From positions 4,925,442-4,989,441 of the forward strand of contig JADCRB010000036.1 of the NCBI GenBank assembly GCA_021464245.1: 64,000 bases of DNA. Direction: 5' to 3'. Positions 28,544 through 41,025 of the stretch are shown in pieces. The notes under the pieces were generated by a model that did no database searches, had not been told where the DNA came from, and saw only the letters and a program-made list of their open reading frames with translations. The position numbers and the translations under genes were made by a program. Source of the stretch: Carallia brachiata. Its lineage: Eukaryota > Streptophyta > Magnoliopsida > Malpighiales > Rhizophoraceae. The first letter of the stretch is position 1. Each line of letters begins with the position of its first letter.

Positions 28544-30819
28544 ATGGTTGATGATTTCGGGGATTTCTATCCAACCCGACCCGAATGCCAGGCTGACCTC
28601 CCCAGGACCCGTTTCAGGCCCACGGTGCGTCTCCTTCCATTTTACATAGCCATAAAAAAATTTTCACTTTGGAGATTGCTTTCAAAATGATAAAAGAGTT
28701 TGCATTTTATTCTGGCTTTATTCATGGCCGGCTGATTTTTCAGTTAGTTTAGTTGGGTCTTTTTTTTTTTTTTGGTCTGTTTTGTAGTTCTTATTTCTAA
28801 TTCTGGCTCTTAATGTTGGATTTCCGCAGCCTGGTAAAACTCTTGGCCCGAGAAGGTGGCAGGCTGCATTCTCCGAAGATGGTCATTTGGATATTGCAAG
28901 CGTTCTTAGACGGATCCAACGAGGGGTATATTATGTTTTCAGTTAATAATCAATTGCATTTTAGTGCTCAATTCACTATTGCCAATACATTTTTTCAATC
29001 TTCGAGGACAGCGATTCTTGCTCACATGTCTCAATGCTTGCCACTGCTATTGTTGTAATCTGATTTCTGCAGTCCATTTTTTTTCTCACACTTAGCTAAC
29101 TACTTATTAGTCTTGTTGATTTTACCGTGCTTTGCCCTTCTTCTTATATGTCCATGTGCTTCCACCACCTTTTCATTATCTATGTGAAACGATCCATAAA
29201 CATCAAGTTGCTCGTTGGTTCTAAAATTCTGCTCATTTATCTGTAAAGAGTGTTTGAAGTTCAGTTGGTTTTTTTTCATGCTAGGGTGTTCATCCCGCAA
29301 TTAAAGGATTTGTTTGGGAGTTCTTGCTGGGATGCTATGATCCTAACAGCACATTTGAAGAACGGAATCAGCTGAGGCAACATAGAAGGTGATCCTTCTC
29401 TTTGTATTTTTGAACATATTGATTTCTTTTTGTAATTTTTTTTCTTCTTCATATAGCCATTGGTTGACTTCTCAGGGAGCAATATAGCAGATGGAAAGCC
29501 GAATGCCAGACCATGGTTCCAGCTGTTGGCAGTGGAAAGGTCATTACAACACCTGTCATCACCGATGATGGAAAACCCGTAATTGGTTCCTTTACAAGCA
29601 GTTGTCATGGAGGACAAGTAAGCAGTTCTGTTTCAGACAAGAAAGTGATTCAGTGGATGCTTAACTTGCCTCAAATTGGTATGTATACAATGCAGAAGTA
29701 CCCCCTGGCTCAGCGCCTTTGTCCTCTAGGTGCTTTTTGTGCAAATCCTTCAGACCTTTTGCTGGTTGAACTTAACCGAAATGATCAGTAAAACATTTGA
29801 ATTGAGTATCCATATGGTATGTTGTCTTGACATAAATCCTTCGGGAAAACCAAATTTGACAAGGACAATACATAAGCAAGTGTACTTAGTGGTTATCCTT
29901 GACCAGTGTCCATCTTGTAATTAATGCTTTTTAGAAGTGTACTTGTTACACAGAATTGCACCGACACTCTTCACTCAAGTCTGCATAGTTTTTGTTTCTA
30001 ATTACTGCATTCCTTTCCTTTTTTAAAAAAAAAAAAATTTAACTGCTAATGTTCTTAACATAGGTCGTCGATTTTTGGATATAGGTTTGGATGTTGTTCG
30101 GACAGATCGAGCCCTCGTCTTTTATCAAAGTGAAATTAATCAGGCAAAACTTTGGGATGTTCTTGCGGTTTATGCTTGGGTGGATAATGAGATTGGCTAT
30201 GTCCAAGGTGAATTACTGTGAATTGTATATTGGTGTGAAATTGGAATTGCAGCGATTTTGTTGTTCAGGAGTTATTTAGAATTTTTTCTTGAGCAGGAAT
30301 GAATGATATTTGCTCGCCAATGATTGTTCTTCTCGAAAATGAAGCAGATGCTTTCTGGTGTTTTGATCGTGCAATGCGCAGACTGGTATGTTAGTCATAA
30401 GATAATTGCTGAATGTATAGACCAGTATGTTAGTCATATAACTATGCGGCCAATCACTGTGCTCGCATAGTAATAATTTACTCCTGTTTGTTTGATTAAC
30501 AGCGGGATAATTTCAAGTGCAGCACAAGTTCAATGGGGGTGCAGACACAGCTGGGTGCACTTTCACAAGTGATTAAGACAATTGATCCCAAGCTTCATCA
30601 ACACCTTGGTATCTATTCTACTCTGTAATGCTTTCATTGGATTGGGCCATTTTTTATGTTAAACTGTTAGCCTTATGCTTGTGGAAGTTGTGCTTGTGGA
30701 AGTTGGGGAATCTATTCATAAAAGCTATGCAAAATTTAAATTGCAATACGGTGGCCCACTTCCATCATGTAAGGTAGCAAAGCTAGCACAGGACATAGCT
30801 GATAAAACATTTAAATATC

Positions 30820-30866
<47 letters not shown>

Positions 30867-32216
30867 AGAAGCTTCATGTGTTTATTTCCATCTTGTACAC
30901 ATCCAGTGTGTTGAATCTCTTGTTTATGTTTGTTAGAGAATCTGGATGGTGGTGAATATTTTTTTGCATTTCGAATGTTGATGGTCCTCTTTCGAAGAGA
31001 GTTCTCCTTTGTGGATGGCCTGTACCTTTGGGAGGTAAGGAACGATTACTGCAGTTATTAGTGACTTTGACAAATGCAGTCCACGATGATAATGGATCGC
31101 TGCAAGCCTGAATCTTGTTAGAACCAAGGATTAATCAATGTAGCGGACTTTTGTTTTTTAAGAGTGGTGTCAGAGTTACTAAAACTGTTTTTACTATATG
31201 ATGTGGCACTCAACGTGGACCAATAGTTTTGATCTTCTACATTGGCTTTGCCTACCTAAATTCATTGGTTTGTTGTTAATAAAATACGTGGTAATTGTTT
31301 AGCATGCCACATCAAATTAAGTGAAAATGCTTAGCAAAATGTTAAAGTCAGTATTTGGCTTTTTTCTGGGTCAAGCTTAGCTTTAAGACAGTGGGATAGA
31401 TTGTTTTCAGCTGATATGGGCAATGGAGTACAACCCGAACATCTTCTGCTCATATGAGAAGCCCACTGCTGCTATGGGGGGAAGTGCTGAACTTGTCTCG
31501 AGAAATAAATTGCTAAAGCAGTGTGGCAAATTTGAGAGAAAAATTGTGAAGACTGGATCTACAGACCGGCAAAATGCACTTGCTATTTTCCTTGTTGCTG
31601 GTGTGCTCGAGGCTAAGAATAAGCGAATTCTAAAGGAGGCCAAGGGTCTGGATGATCTCGTCCAAGTACTCTCTCTCTCTCCTTGCCCCTCCCCCAAAAA
31701 GAAAAAACAATGCAGTTATTTAGATTACTTTTTGAAAAAAAAAGTATATATATATATATATATATATTGAAGCATATAATGGTTGAAACTTTTTCATCAG
31801 ATACTAGGTGATATTACCGGGAACTTGGATGCAAGAAAGGTCTGCAACGAGGCATTAAAGATTCACAAAAAGTATATGAGCAAGGTGGGATTTAATCTTT
31901 CATCTTTCCTTGGTCCAAGTATTTGTGTGATCTTTCCATATCTCTTAAACGGTTTATGGATAACATTGTGTAAAAATGGGACAAGTGGAAATCACAAAGA
32001 AAAATGTCCTTAAGAGTATGCAGTGTTGTTTTTGGTTTGGTTCGAAATGAATGCGTTAACTCTTGGTTATTATTCCTTACTAGTGCATTTGGTATATGGG
32101 ACGCGACAGAATAATATGGAATAGACTAGTCATTCTTATCCCATTGTATAGTTTACTCGTGATCTTCACCTACAACTAACAAATTGCTGCTTTGATTCCA
32201 GGCCAAAAAATCGTAG
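28544..32216 (+). CDS. TBC-domain Rab GTPase-activating protein (GYP7/TBC1D15-like)
   Basis: TBC proteins switch off Rab GTPases in vesicle traffic using a dual arginine/glutamine finger. The model has 417 aa. Exons: 28544-28624, 28830-28925, 29285-29388, 29476-29678, 30085-30207, 30297-30385, 30503-30608, 30937-31034, 31411-31665, 31801-31884, 32202-32216. Catalytic motifs are intact: IxxDxxR at 161-167 (IGLDVVR, finger R167) and YVQG at 200-203 (finger Q202). Family blocks include RWQAAFSEDG, GGVHPAIKGFVWEFLLGCYDP, MNDICSPMIVLLENEADAFWCF, FAFRMLMVLFRREFSF and the ending KIHKKYMSKAKKS. The last exon codes only AKKS plus stop. The start is the first methionine of MVDDFGDFYPTRPEC, which matches family N-terminal length; a short upstream exon could extend it. 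A CT microsatellite and a TA microsatellite lie in introns. Confidence 0.92.
30823..30862. repeat. CT microsatellite in a TBC gene intron
   Basis: About 20 uninterrupted CT units lie in the intron between the exons ending 30608 and starting 30937. Likely length-polymorphic. Confidence 0.95.
31745..31767. repeat. TA microsatellite in a TBC gene intron
   Basis: About 11 TA units lie in the intron just upstream of the exon starting at 31801. Confidence 0.9.
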
Positions 32217-33843
32217 AAACAAGTGACACGATGCTGCTACGAAGAATTAACAGCCCGCATACCCAATTTAGGAATCGCGCTCAAATTGCTGGCTGGCAGA
32301 TGCTGAGGCTACGATTCTAATTCATTCTTTTGTTTTAGTCACAGGGTTTTCTTTTTCTCATTTTGTCAATCCTTTGTTTTTTTTTTTTTTTTTCTTTTAA
32401 TTCTTTTTTGAGGAAAGTTTTTCAATCCTTTGTTCGATTTTGAGGTTTTTCGATTTATATAGTTGTGTTATGAATTGCTTCCGGAACAATAGGAGCTATG
32501 TCACTTCCACATGGGACATTCTTGGACAACGATTGATGATGTTTACAAATTAGAATCTTCTTTGTTTTTTTTTTTTTTTTTTTAATTTATTAAAAAATTC
32601 ATTAAATGATGAGTTATATGATTTCTCATTTCTTAGGATTAAAATGTAAGACTTCTAAAATGAACTTTAAATTTTAATTATTAAAGTATTTTTTAAGAGA
32701 CAATTACAATCTTTTTGGGCATTTTGAAATTGAACGAAAATTATAGTGACTGGTTTATTTGTACAATATTAAAAAAATAAATAAATAAAGATTCTTAGGT
32801 ATGTAAAAATTTTTGGAGTTTTCATGTGCTTATGTACACAGACCCATTTATAGGATCAGAGGGAGCAACTTTTAAATTTTTAACTAAATATCTGAATTAA
32901 AATATATTTAATAATCTTAAGTAATAATAAAAGTATATTCAATTTAATAAAGTTAAAAAAATATTTTTTATGTAACTTGTAATCTAATGAATCTTTAAGT
33001 AATAGCCGAAAACATATGACAAATTGATTGTTTCAGATAAACGAAAACAGAAAAAAAAAAAAAATTGTTTATAAAACAGAAAACTGTGAATGAATTGGAC
33101 ATGCGACTTAGATTAAGAAAAATTGGTTCAAATCTTAAATGATTGAGAAATTATAAAAAGAGAGGAAAAAAAAGGCTAAGAATAAGAAGAGCTCCAAGCT
33201 CCCTACACAAGATCAGGTATCTGTTTTCCTTTTTCTTTTTTTTTCGGAAAAAAAAAATTCATTTACATTCCTAATTCATTTTTTGTTCAAACAGCGAAAC
33301 GGTGTATTCGGCTAATTAGTTAAATCTGTTATATATTAAACAGCGTCGTTTTAATACTCTCCATCACGTCCCACGATCATCCCCACGTAACTGAAACAAC
33401 GGCCGCATCACCATCATTTTCATGTTCTTAGTTAATCACCCACAAAAGTACGATTAACACTGCACAAACCTAAAAAAAAAAAAAAAAAACAAACAAACAA
33501 ACAAACAAACATAGTCTGAATCTCCATCACCTTCTCCACCAGGTGGGCTTTCATTAACTTTTTTTTTTTGTTTTTATTTGTGCTTAAGAATCGGATGGAC
33601 TTTCATTAACATTTCTTTTTACGTTATAAATCTCCAGGAAACAATTATATATATTTTTGACATTTTATTTTCACATTTAATTTCAATGTTTTGTTTTAAT
33701 GATGTTTCGATCTGAGGATGCTAATGATGGTAATTTAACAAGAAGGATGACAAGAAACCAAACATTAACACATATGATTCATATATTATTAGATAAAAAT
33801 ATTTATGTGTACGAGGTTATATTATTGTATGGTACAAGGAAGA
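32217..33843. other. Intergenic region and GLTP gene leader
   Basis: The first 300 bases are the likely TBC 3' UTR. The rest is AT-rich, with a poly-T run (32562-32583) and a poly-A run leading into a CAAA tetranucleotide repeat (about 33476-33510). Sequence ending CACCAG before GTGGGC at 33543 could be a 5' UTR exon donor for the downstream gene. No protein is recognised. Confidence 0.45.
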
Positions 33844-35475
33844 ATGGTGACAGCATTCGCTGCTGCATTGCAAGAGATCAAGCATGTCAAGTCTGAAGAG
33901 GGGGAGATTCTGACAAAGCCTTTCCTGGTCTTGTGTAAAACAGTGTTGCCTGTTCTAGGTACGTCCGATTTAATGTTTTGAAAAGATTTTGATAGCTTTA
34001 CTTACGTAGTCATTTTGTTTTTTAGATTGGGATTGATTTGTTGTTTAGATCCTCAGAAATTATGTCTTTTTTTCATCTGGGGTATATTTATTTCTGTTGC
34101 ATTGTTCGTGAATGCTGGCTGGCTACACGTCGTTGGTTTTCACATTCATGGGTTGTGTTCCTTAATTTGATCAAATTGCTAGTCACCTACCTTTAATAGT
34201 GTCATGTGTTCCGGCATTTTCTAATCTGTGTGTATATCTTGCCTGTTCATTGTGGGTTTTTCCTCAAAATTTGGTAATGACCCTGAATTTTTTTTTTCTT
34301 CCTTATTGATTTCAGACAATTTTGGGGCAGCCTTATCGCCTGTTAAATCTGATATTGGTGGTAACATATCGGTAAGATGATCCTACTCTGTGACGCTACA
34401 ACAAATATTTTCTCTTCTTCACAATTTATTCCAATTCTTGCAAGAATGCCAAAACAACTTGATCCTGTCGAGAAATAAAATTTGGGGTTCGTCTTTTTGA
34501 TACTAAATTTATGTAAAGTACGGTGCTATTCTTGCAATTTTTTCATTTCTATTGACGGATAATGTAGTTTTACCTTCCGAATCAAAGACCCTGTCCTTGA
34601 TTTTCAGAAATTTTTCTTTTTCTCATGATAGAGATTGGAGAACAAGTACTTATCGGACCCAACAAGATTCAATCATTTGTACAATTTAGTACGGGCAGAA
34701 ATTGACGCCAAGAACGCAAAAAAATCATCTAGTTGCACAAATGCATTGCTTTGGTTAACAAGGTAACAGGCATAGAGATGTTATGTCCGCCTTTCAAGAA
34801 TGTACAATTTTGTGATGTTTAATGATTAATTTTTTTTCCCCTGCTGTTTTTTTTTAGGGCCATGGATTTCTTGGCAAATCTTTTTCACGACTTACTGCAG
34901 CATCCGGACTGGAGCATGTCCCAAGTTTGCAATGATTCCTATAACAAGACCCTGAAAAAATGGCATAACTGGCTAGCTACTTCAAGTTTTTCTGTAATGA
35001 ACACATATGGCTTTGCTGTTTTGTATCACATTCCAGTGTAATTCTCGTGGTTATTCTGATCAAATTGAAATGCAGGTTGCGTTGAAGCTTGTTCCTGAGA
35101 GGAAGAAATTTATGGAGGTACTTGGGGGAGAGGGAAATATCACCTCTGACATGCAAAATTTCTGCTTGAGCTTTTTACCTCTACTGGAAGAGAATCACAA
35201 GTTCCTGGTAAGGTTTACTAATATGTAAGAGTAACATATGCAGAAATTGATGATAGACCATTTTCACTAAGAAAAAAAGAAAAAACGTGCGCAGAAATTG
35301 AGTTGTGTAAAAAAAAGGTCACTAAAACCTCTGCAAAGGCTGCTGAATTAAAATCAACAGGAAAGAACAAATACGAAACAGAAAATCGAAGTAGCATCAC
35401 CCTCAGCTCTGAACTGATCTAGTGATTTCAACGTCACTGCAGGCTAGTGTTGGACTGGACAATTTAAAAGCTTGA
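33844..35475 (+). CDS. GLTP1: Glycolipid transfer protein (GLTP fold)
   Basis: GLTPs move glycosphingolipids between membranes in the cytosol. The model has 200 aa, against 202 for Arabidopsis GLTP1. Exons: 33844-33958, 34316-34371, 34632-34762, 34858-34993, 35076-35207, 35443-35475. Headgroup-binding residues of the family are present: D51 and N55 in VKSDIGGNISRLE, W98 in SCTNALLWLTRAMDF, and H137 in KKWHNWLA. The ending FLASVGLDNLKA also matches the family. All introns are GT-AG and the frame is intact. I chose ATG 33844 because it gives the family N-terminal length (MVTAFAAALQEIKHVKS); an in-frame ATG at 33829 would add MVQGR. Confidence 0.93.
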
Positions 35476-35789
35476 TGAGAGGGGCGACGCTGGATTCTCC
35501 CACTTCCATTGATTTTATTAGTAATGTTATGTGTTCGGTTACAATCTATCAGAAACAGCAAGTCTAGATGTTAGAGGCAGAAATTTTGATCAGTAACGAG
35601 TTCTCTCTGTGTAAGCCTTATTTTTTTTTTTTTCATATGCTCTTGAATTTACAGGAAATTTTTATAATTAACTTTCACAGCCTACAGCCTATAGTGTGGG
35701 AGCGTGGGACGCTTTTTTTTTTTTTTTTCATGTTATGCATAGTAAGTTATTACATTGTTGAACTTTGACCTCACCGTTAATTAAATCTT

Positions 35790-36411
35790 GGGATTACACT
35801 AAATTTAGTTTTAAATATTTATAAATTTTTTTAATTTAGTCTTAAACTTTTTAACTTTTTCAATCGAATTTTAAACTTTTCAGTTATTTTACAAACTAAT
35901 CCTTCCATTAACGAAAGTTAGTCAAACCGTTAAAAATGACGGTTGACCAAACAGAGATCAATAAAAAATCATAAATACAGTTTCTTTTGTATTTTTTTCG
36001 TTTCAATCAAGTCCTCAATGTTCTAAAAATTTTAAATTAAGTGCTAAATGTTCTAAAATTTTTTCAATTGAGTCCTCTAATTTAAAAATTGGTGATAATT
36101 GGGTATTTTGGGTATTTGTTATTTTTTATTATTTTTTCCATTTTTTAAAAAATTAATCATTTTTAATTATTTTTTCCATTTAAATTTTTTTAAAAATATA
36201 TTACAACAAAAAAATACGGAAAAAAACTATATATATGATTTTTTTTATTCATTTCCGTTTGGTCAATTATCGTTTTTAACGGTTTCTGTTAAAGAAATGA
36301 CTAATTTGTAAAAGAATTGAAAATTTTAAAATTCAATTAAAAAAATTAAAAAAATTTAAAACTAAATTGAAAAAATTTATAAATATTTAGGACTGAATCG
36401 GGTATTATCCC
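35790..36411. mobile_element. Mutator-like MITE (MULE-MITE) with 10-bp target-site duplication
   Basis: The left arm (35790-about 35952, beginning GGGATTACACTAAATTTAG) and right arm (about 36257-36411, whose complement begins GGGATAATACCCGATTCAG) are long imperfect inverted repeats of about 155-165 bp, converging on the GTTGACCAAAC / TTGACCAAAC motif. Both flanks carry ATTAAATCTT (35780-35789 and 36412-36421), a 10-bp duplication. Long TIRs and a 9-10 bp duplication are hallmarks of Mutator-like elements. The middle about 300 bp is AT-rich and non-coding, so this is non-autonomous. Confidence 0.85.
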
Positions 36412-36421
36412 ATTAAATCTT

Positions 36422-39400
36422 CTTTTTTCAGTCCATCTGCATGATACGTAGTAAACGAACTTGCTAGCATAAAATTTTATTATTTTACCAAAAAATCACC
36501 AATAGTTTAGCTAATTAAAACGTTTTGAATTTTTGTGAAAAATCTTAAGTTCAAACGCTATTAGTCACAATATTACTTGGTCTCAGGAGCTTCTGTGCGA
36601 CTCTAAACCTTTACCCTTTGTTGGGACTAGGCTATGAGTTTGCTCTTTGATTACTTGGTACCTCCCCTAATAAACGTATATAATACTTCTTAATAAAACC
36701 GTCGAGAGACTATTTTCACTCTTTCATTTTTTTTGACTAAAAAAAAAACCGAACGCTTATAATTTTGTGTTTGGCTCAAAACGCTCAAAACCACAATCAC
36801 AAACGCCTCGTGCAATACAGAGCTAAGCTGAGAGAAACTAGACTGGGAAAATAGTGAAAGCAGCAAACTAATTGAATTTGTTCGTGGCCTAGGCCGAAGT
36901 ATTGCAAAGTGGAACGTGTGAATGGCAAAATTACGAGGCCGCGGTTCTAGCTCATTTTGACAAGTATTCAATATTACGTGATAATCATGGATGACATTTT
37001 GATTATTATGTTTTTGTAATTCTGTTTCATTTGATCTAAGCAATTTTTCTTATCAAGTTTCTTTTTCAACAATAAAGCATTTTGAGTTTATAAAAAAAAT
37101 ATATATCTATTTTTCAATCATTCCCAAAAAAACAAAAAAACAAAAAAAGAGGAAAAGATTACAATAGCGCTGGCTATATCCCAAATCATGTACATCATTC
37201 CAGTGGAATTAAAAGAACGGTTCCGTTATTTGGACATAGAGAGAGAGCGGCGTGGAGGAGAAAAAGAGAATTATAACTTTTTTTACACAATTTTTAGCGC
37301 ATTATATATTTTTCTTAACCCAAAAAAAAAAAAAAAATCAATACCCAAAAGACCCTTTATGCATTAGTCTCAAGTTATGTTTAGTATTGAGGTAAAAAGT
37401 GTGTTGTGGTGTAGTAATTATATTTTGGACCAAAAGTAATTTTTTTAATGTTTAATAATTCTTTCTAAACGAAATTTTACAAACGCGATAACTTTTAAAA
37501 TTATGGTTTCACAAAAGTACATGATTTCACAAAAGTACATGCTTTTGAAAAATGTAACAAACACTAATGACTCGTACCACACAAATTTTAAATTAAGTAA
37601 CTAAAACTATTCTATCAATTCAAGAAATTATTAAACATTCAAAATTTAAATTTTTTTTCACAACTTTTATAAAACTATTACCAAATAATTTGTAATTTTA
37701 AATAATAGTACTTTTAATTACAACATTTTATTTACAACACTTTTATTTACAGTACTTTAAACAAATCTTTACGTGTTTTTCTTTCTCTTTTCCTCTCTCT
37801 TTCCTTGCTCTCCCGTTTGTCTTTTTCCGTCTAACTATTATTATCCTTAAAAAAATAAATAAGAAAACCTAAGTTAAAAAAAGGAATTCAAAAAAAAGAT
37901 TAATCCACCAAAAAGAATGAGGCAAGTTTATTGGATTCATTTCCGGTCACAGCCTATTCTCTTGGCACTAAGAACATCCATCGTCACCCCGTTCAGCCCA
38001 CATTAATCAATGACAACGGAACATGGATAAATAATCCCATTCTTAAACATTTTGTCCATTTTTTTTTTGGGATAGTTCTTGAACATTTTGCAATTATATT
38101 GAGGCCTTTATAGGTCAAACCCAGCCATGTAGAAAATGTAAGCAAACCAATCGAAAGCCCACCAAAACCAAAGAGCCCCTGACCAGCTCGACGGCCGAGT
38201 TGACCACCAGGCGCCCACCAATGGCCTTTCCCCTACTCCTCCAAAATCCTGCCCATCGGCAGGCTTAAGTATTAAGGCAGGCACTTTGGTCCATACCATT
38301 TTTTTTTTTTTTTTTTTTTGAGAAATTGGTCCATACCATTTAAGAGTACTAGGAATGCCCCTGGGCAGTGCCTAAAAATGACCAAGGAGCCCATCTTTCC
38401 TGATTAGAAAAAAAAAATGTATATATATATATCAAGTTGGGAAAATGTTTATGGTCAAACAAATTTTTCTTACTGTCTCCACACGCAATTTTTTTTGTGC
38501 AATCATAAGGATATTTTGTGCAACCACAATAATAAAAAGTGATACAAAAAATATTACTATTTTTTTGTTGCACATTTTCTGCTCTTAATTGTACAAAAAA
38601 TACTTCTGATTGCACAAAAAAAATTCGTATGGACACAGTAAGAAAAATTTGTTTGGCCATGTAATGGAGCCCAAGAAGTTAACGGGAATTTGACCAAAAT
38701 AAAAAAAAATTAATAAAAAACTTGACATGAACTCACAAATATATAATTATAATAATTAATTATAATTTTTATGTATTTTCATACATAAAAATCAATGATT
38801 ATAATAAAATAAAATGAACTCATGTCTATTTTTCATTATTTCATAATGAAATTCAATAAAAAAAAACCCCAAAAGGGCCCCTAAAATACCTTAATAATAG
38901 GTGTCTCTAATTTTCTCATGGGGGAAGTCAGCTCATAGCGTACGTACAAGTCAACGAACATGCATGGCCACCCAAAAACAACCGTGGATGTGCGTCCTAA
39001 GGCGACCTGTTAAAAACTTGCTAAGTTTAGCATTTAATTATTAGTACGTTCCTCTCTCATACCGAAAACAACGATCAGTTTTTGGTTTTGATTACTGGCC
39101 ATCAATAAAAAAAAAACTAGGTGGGTTTTGCTTTAAACAGCAATTTTCCACTTTAATTAGTCCCTAATCTCATCATCTCCACCCTTTTGACCCATCTGTG
39201 AAAAACAGTTAAAAACGTGTTTTTGATACTATTTGTCCCTTCCTTGCCTTTTCTGGCTTTTCTCTTTGGGTCTCATTCTCCCTCTCCATTGAGTCTTCAA
39301 GGGTGTTGAAAATACCAAAACTTTCAAATTAATTAGCCTGGATTCTGAGAAAAATGTTAGTTATTATTCAAGGTTTCAAAGGGATTTGGTGACTCCTCCC

Positions 39401-39648
39401 ATTTGCAAAAGGTAACCTTTTTTATTGCAAATAAAATTCTCTCCATTTATGGTATCATACTGATGAATAAATGTAAAGCGAATACTTATACATGGGGAAA
39501 AATGTGTCTCATTGTTTCTTCTTATTCTCTTTTGTTTTCAGATTTTGAAGCTTAATTAGTTCATAATTGACTCAACATACACGAAAGGCTTTGTGAGGAA
39601 AATTATTTGTTGTTCGTAAACCAACAGCTAATTATCTTCACTAAATAA
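36422..39648. other. AT-rich intergenic region upstream of RIC gene
   Basis: Contains a MITE (38437-38674), a possible repeat at about 37370-37770 with weakly mirrored ends, a small direct repeat of TTTCACAAAAGTACATG at about 37506-37541, and a GC-richer block of unknown origin at about 38105-38280. TTGGTCCATACCATTT is duplicated around a poly-T run (38284-38342). A 117-codon minus-strand ORF at 36690-37043 shows no family features. The RIC promoter probably lies within 38900-39648. Confidence 0.45.
38437..38674. mobile_element. MITE, TTGGG...CCCAA family, copy 1
   Basis: About 238 bp. The ends TTGGG (38437) and CCCAA (to 38674) begin an inverted repeat; GGTCAAACAAATTTTTCTTA at 38453-38472 is mirrored by the complement of TAAGAAAAATTTGTTTGGCC at 38639-38657. 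The interior is AT-rich and matches the element at 43955-44189 along its whole length, including AATAATAAAAAGT(G/T)AT and AAAAAATATTACTATTTTTT. No coding capacity; no clear target-site duplication. Confidence 0.75.
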
Positions 39649-41025
39649 ATGTCGAACAACAAGATGAAAGGCCTCTTAAAAGGCCTAAGGTACATTTCTC
39701 AAATATTCGGTAAGAACTTCTCTCCAATAATATGTAAATGCCTTTTTTTTTTTTTTTGTCTTTTGGGTAATATGTCCTCTACACCTGCAAAATGTTTTTT
39801 TATTCTTTGTAACTGGTAGTCCAGCAGATGAAAGATGAGAGATAATCTCAATTGCGTAGTTCACCTGCAAAATGTATTCATTTGCGTAGTTCATAACTTC
39901 GTTTTTGTAATGGGGTTGTATTGTAATCAACATTGCAGACAACGAGAAAGAGCAAGAAATGCAGATTGGTTTCCCCACAGACGTAAAGCATGTTGCCCAC
40001 ATAGGATGGGACGGTCCCTCTGTAAATCAACCCAGCTGGGTAATCAATAGTTTTCTAAATCTCTCTCTTTTGAGTTGAATAAATTTTGCCAAATGTTCGT
40101 TATCCTATTTTTTCCTTCTGAGTCAAAGTCATCTCTCTCTCTTAGATATCATTTTACGATTATGTATGTAGATGAATGAGTTTAAAGGACCACCAGGGTC
40201 GGCACCCGCAAACCTCGACGGAGATACGAAGGAGAAGGACGACGGTTCAGTCAAATGCGGTTCTGAAGGTATTCTGAATAACTTTTTTTTTTTTTGTTGT
40301 CCGTAACATGCCACTCCAAACTAGGCAACCACTCCGGAGATGGAGGTTAATATTCCCCATCCAACAACTAGGCAACCACTCCTGAGATGGAGGTTAACAT
40401 TCAAGGATGTCTGTTAGGTTTCCAACCCCCCTGCAATAAATTCGTCTAGAGTCCTTAGCCACTAGAATAACCTATTGTTCGTTGAATAACATCTTATTCA
40501 AAAGTGTGCTTCTTTGTTCAAGTCTCGAACCAAATATTCTCACTCGATGATTATTGTGGCTAACGTATTTTATTAGATTCATCGAGCCGGAAAGGCACAC
40601 GTACCCAAGATTGGCCGCTCTCCCCCGGTTCGCCTGCGACGGGTCCCTCAGAATTGCCAAAATCATCTAGACGGCGTTCGTCAACCGGAGCAACAGCCGA
40701 AGATAAACCCAGACAGAGGCGGTCTGCGAGAAGTGCAGCCAAGGAATTGTTGGATGGTGTCAAGCCAAGCCGCCATTCCAAGGATCCAAACCAAGGCAGC
40801 GAGTCACCATCGAACCTGCCTGACATACCCAAAAAGAGCAGGCGAAAGAAATCAAAAGATGGCTCCTCAAGGTCAAGAGCCAGAGCCCAGTCATTGGAGG
40901 GAGACGGTGGACTGGAGTCCCCATCATCGGTATCTAAGTCTAGAAACAAGGAGCGATGTCACAGTACTTCTGATTCATACCCTTTTGAAGAGGATGCAGA
41001 TAAGGGATATGGTAGAATATCTTGA
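39649..41025 (+). CDS. ROP-interactive CRIB-motif protein (RIC9/10/11-like)
   Basis: RIC proteins are effectors that bind active ROP (plant Rho) GTPases and link them to actin, microtubules or calcium at the plasma membrane. The model has 235 aa. Exons: 39649-39709, 39939-40039, 40172-40268, 40577-41025. The N-terminus [20 protein letters not shown] is basic and hydrophobic, as in the RIC9/10/11 group. The CRIB motif [17 protein letters not shown] spans 30-46, with its P33, H38, H41 and G43. The rest is Ser/Lys/Arg-rich, low complexity and likely disordered (for example [20 protein letters not shown]). The frame is intact and introns are GT-AG. The third intron holds a 47-bp direct repeat. 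Which RIC paralogue it corresponds to cannot be decided. Confidence 0.9.
40320..40404. repeat. 47-bp direct repeat in RIC intron 3
   Basis: CTAGGCAACCACTCC followed by (G/T)GAGATGGAGGTTAA starts at 40321 and again at 40368, with few differences. It lies in the intron between exons ending 40268 and starting 40577. Confidence 0.85.

Noticed and set aside
33829..33843. Earlier start for the GLTP gene
   Set aside because: In frame and possible (adds five residues), but the family N-terminal length favours 33844.
36690..37043. 117-codon minus-strand ORF
   Set aside because: No domain, no neighbouring exons, AT-rich context; likely chance.
37370..37770. Possible further MITE
   Set aside because: Ends are only weakly mirrored and no duplication flanks it, so I kept it as a comment only.
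38349..38660. 103-codon minus-strand ORF with KNSNIF motif
   Set aside because: It lies across a MITE; the same peptide motif arises in the second MITE copy, so it reflects element homology, not a gene.
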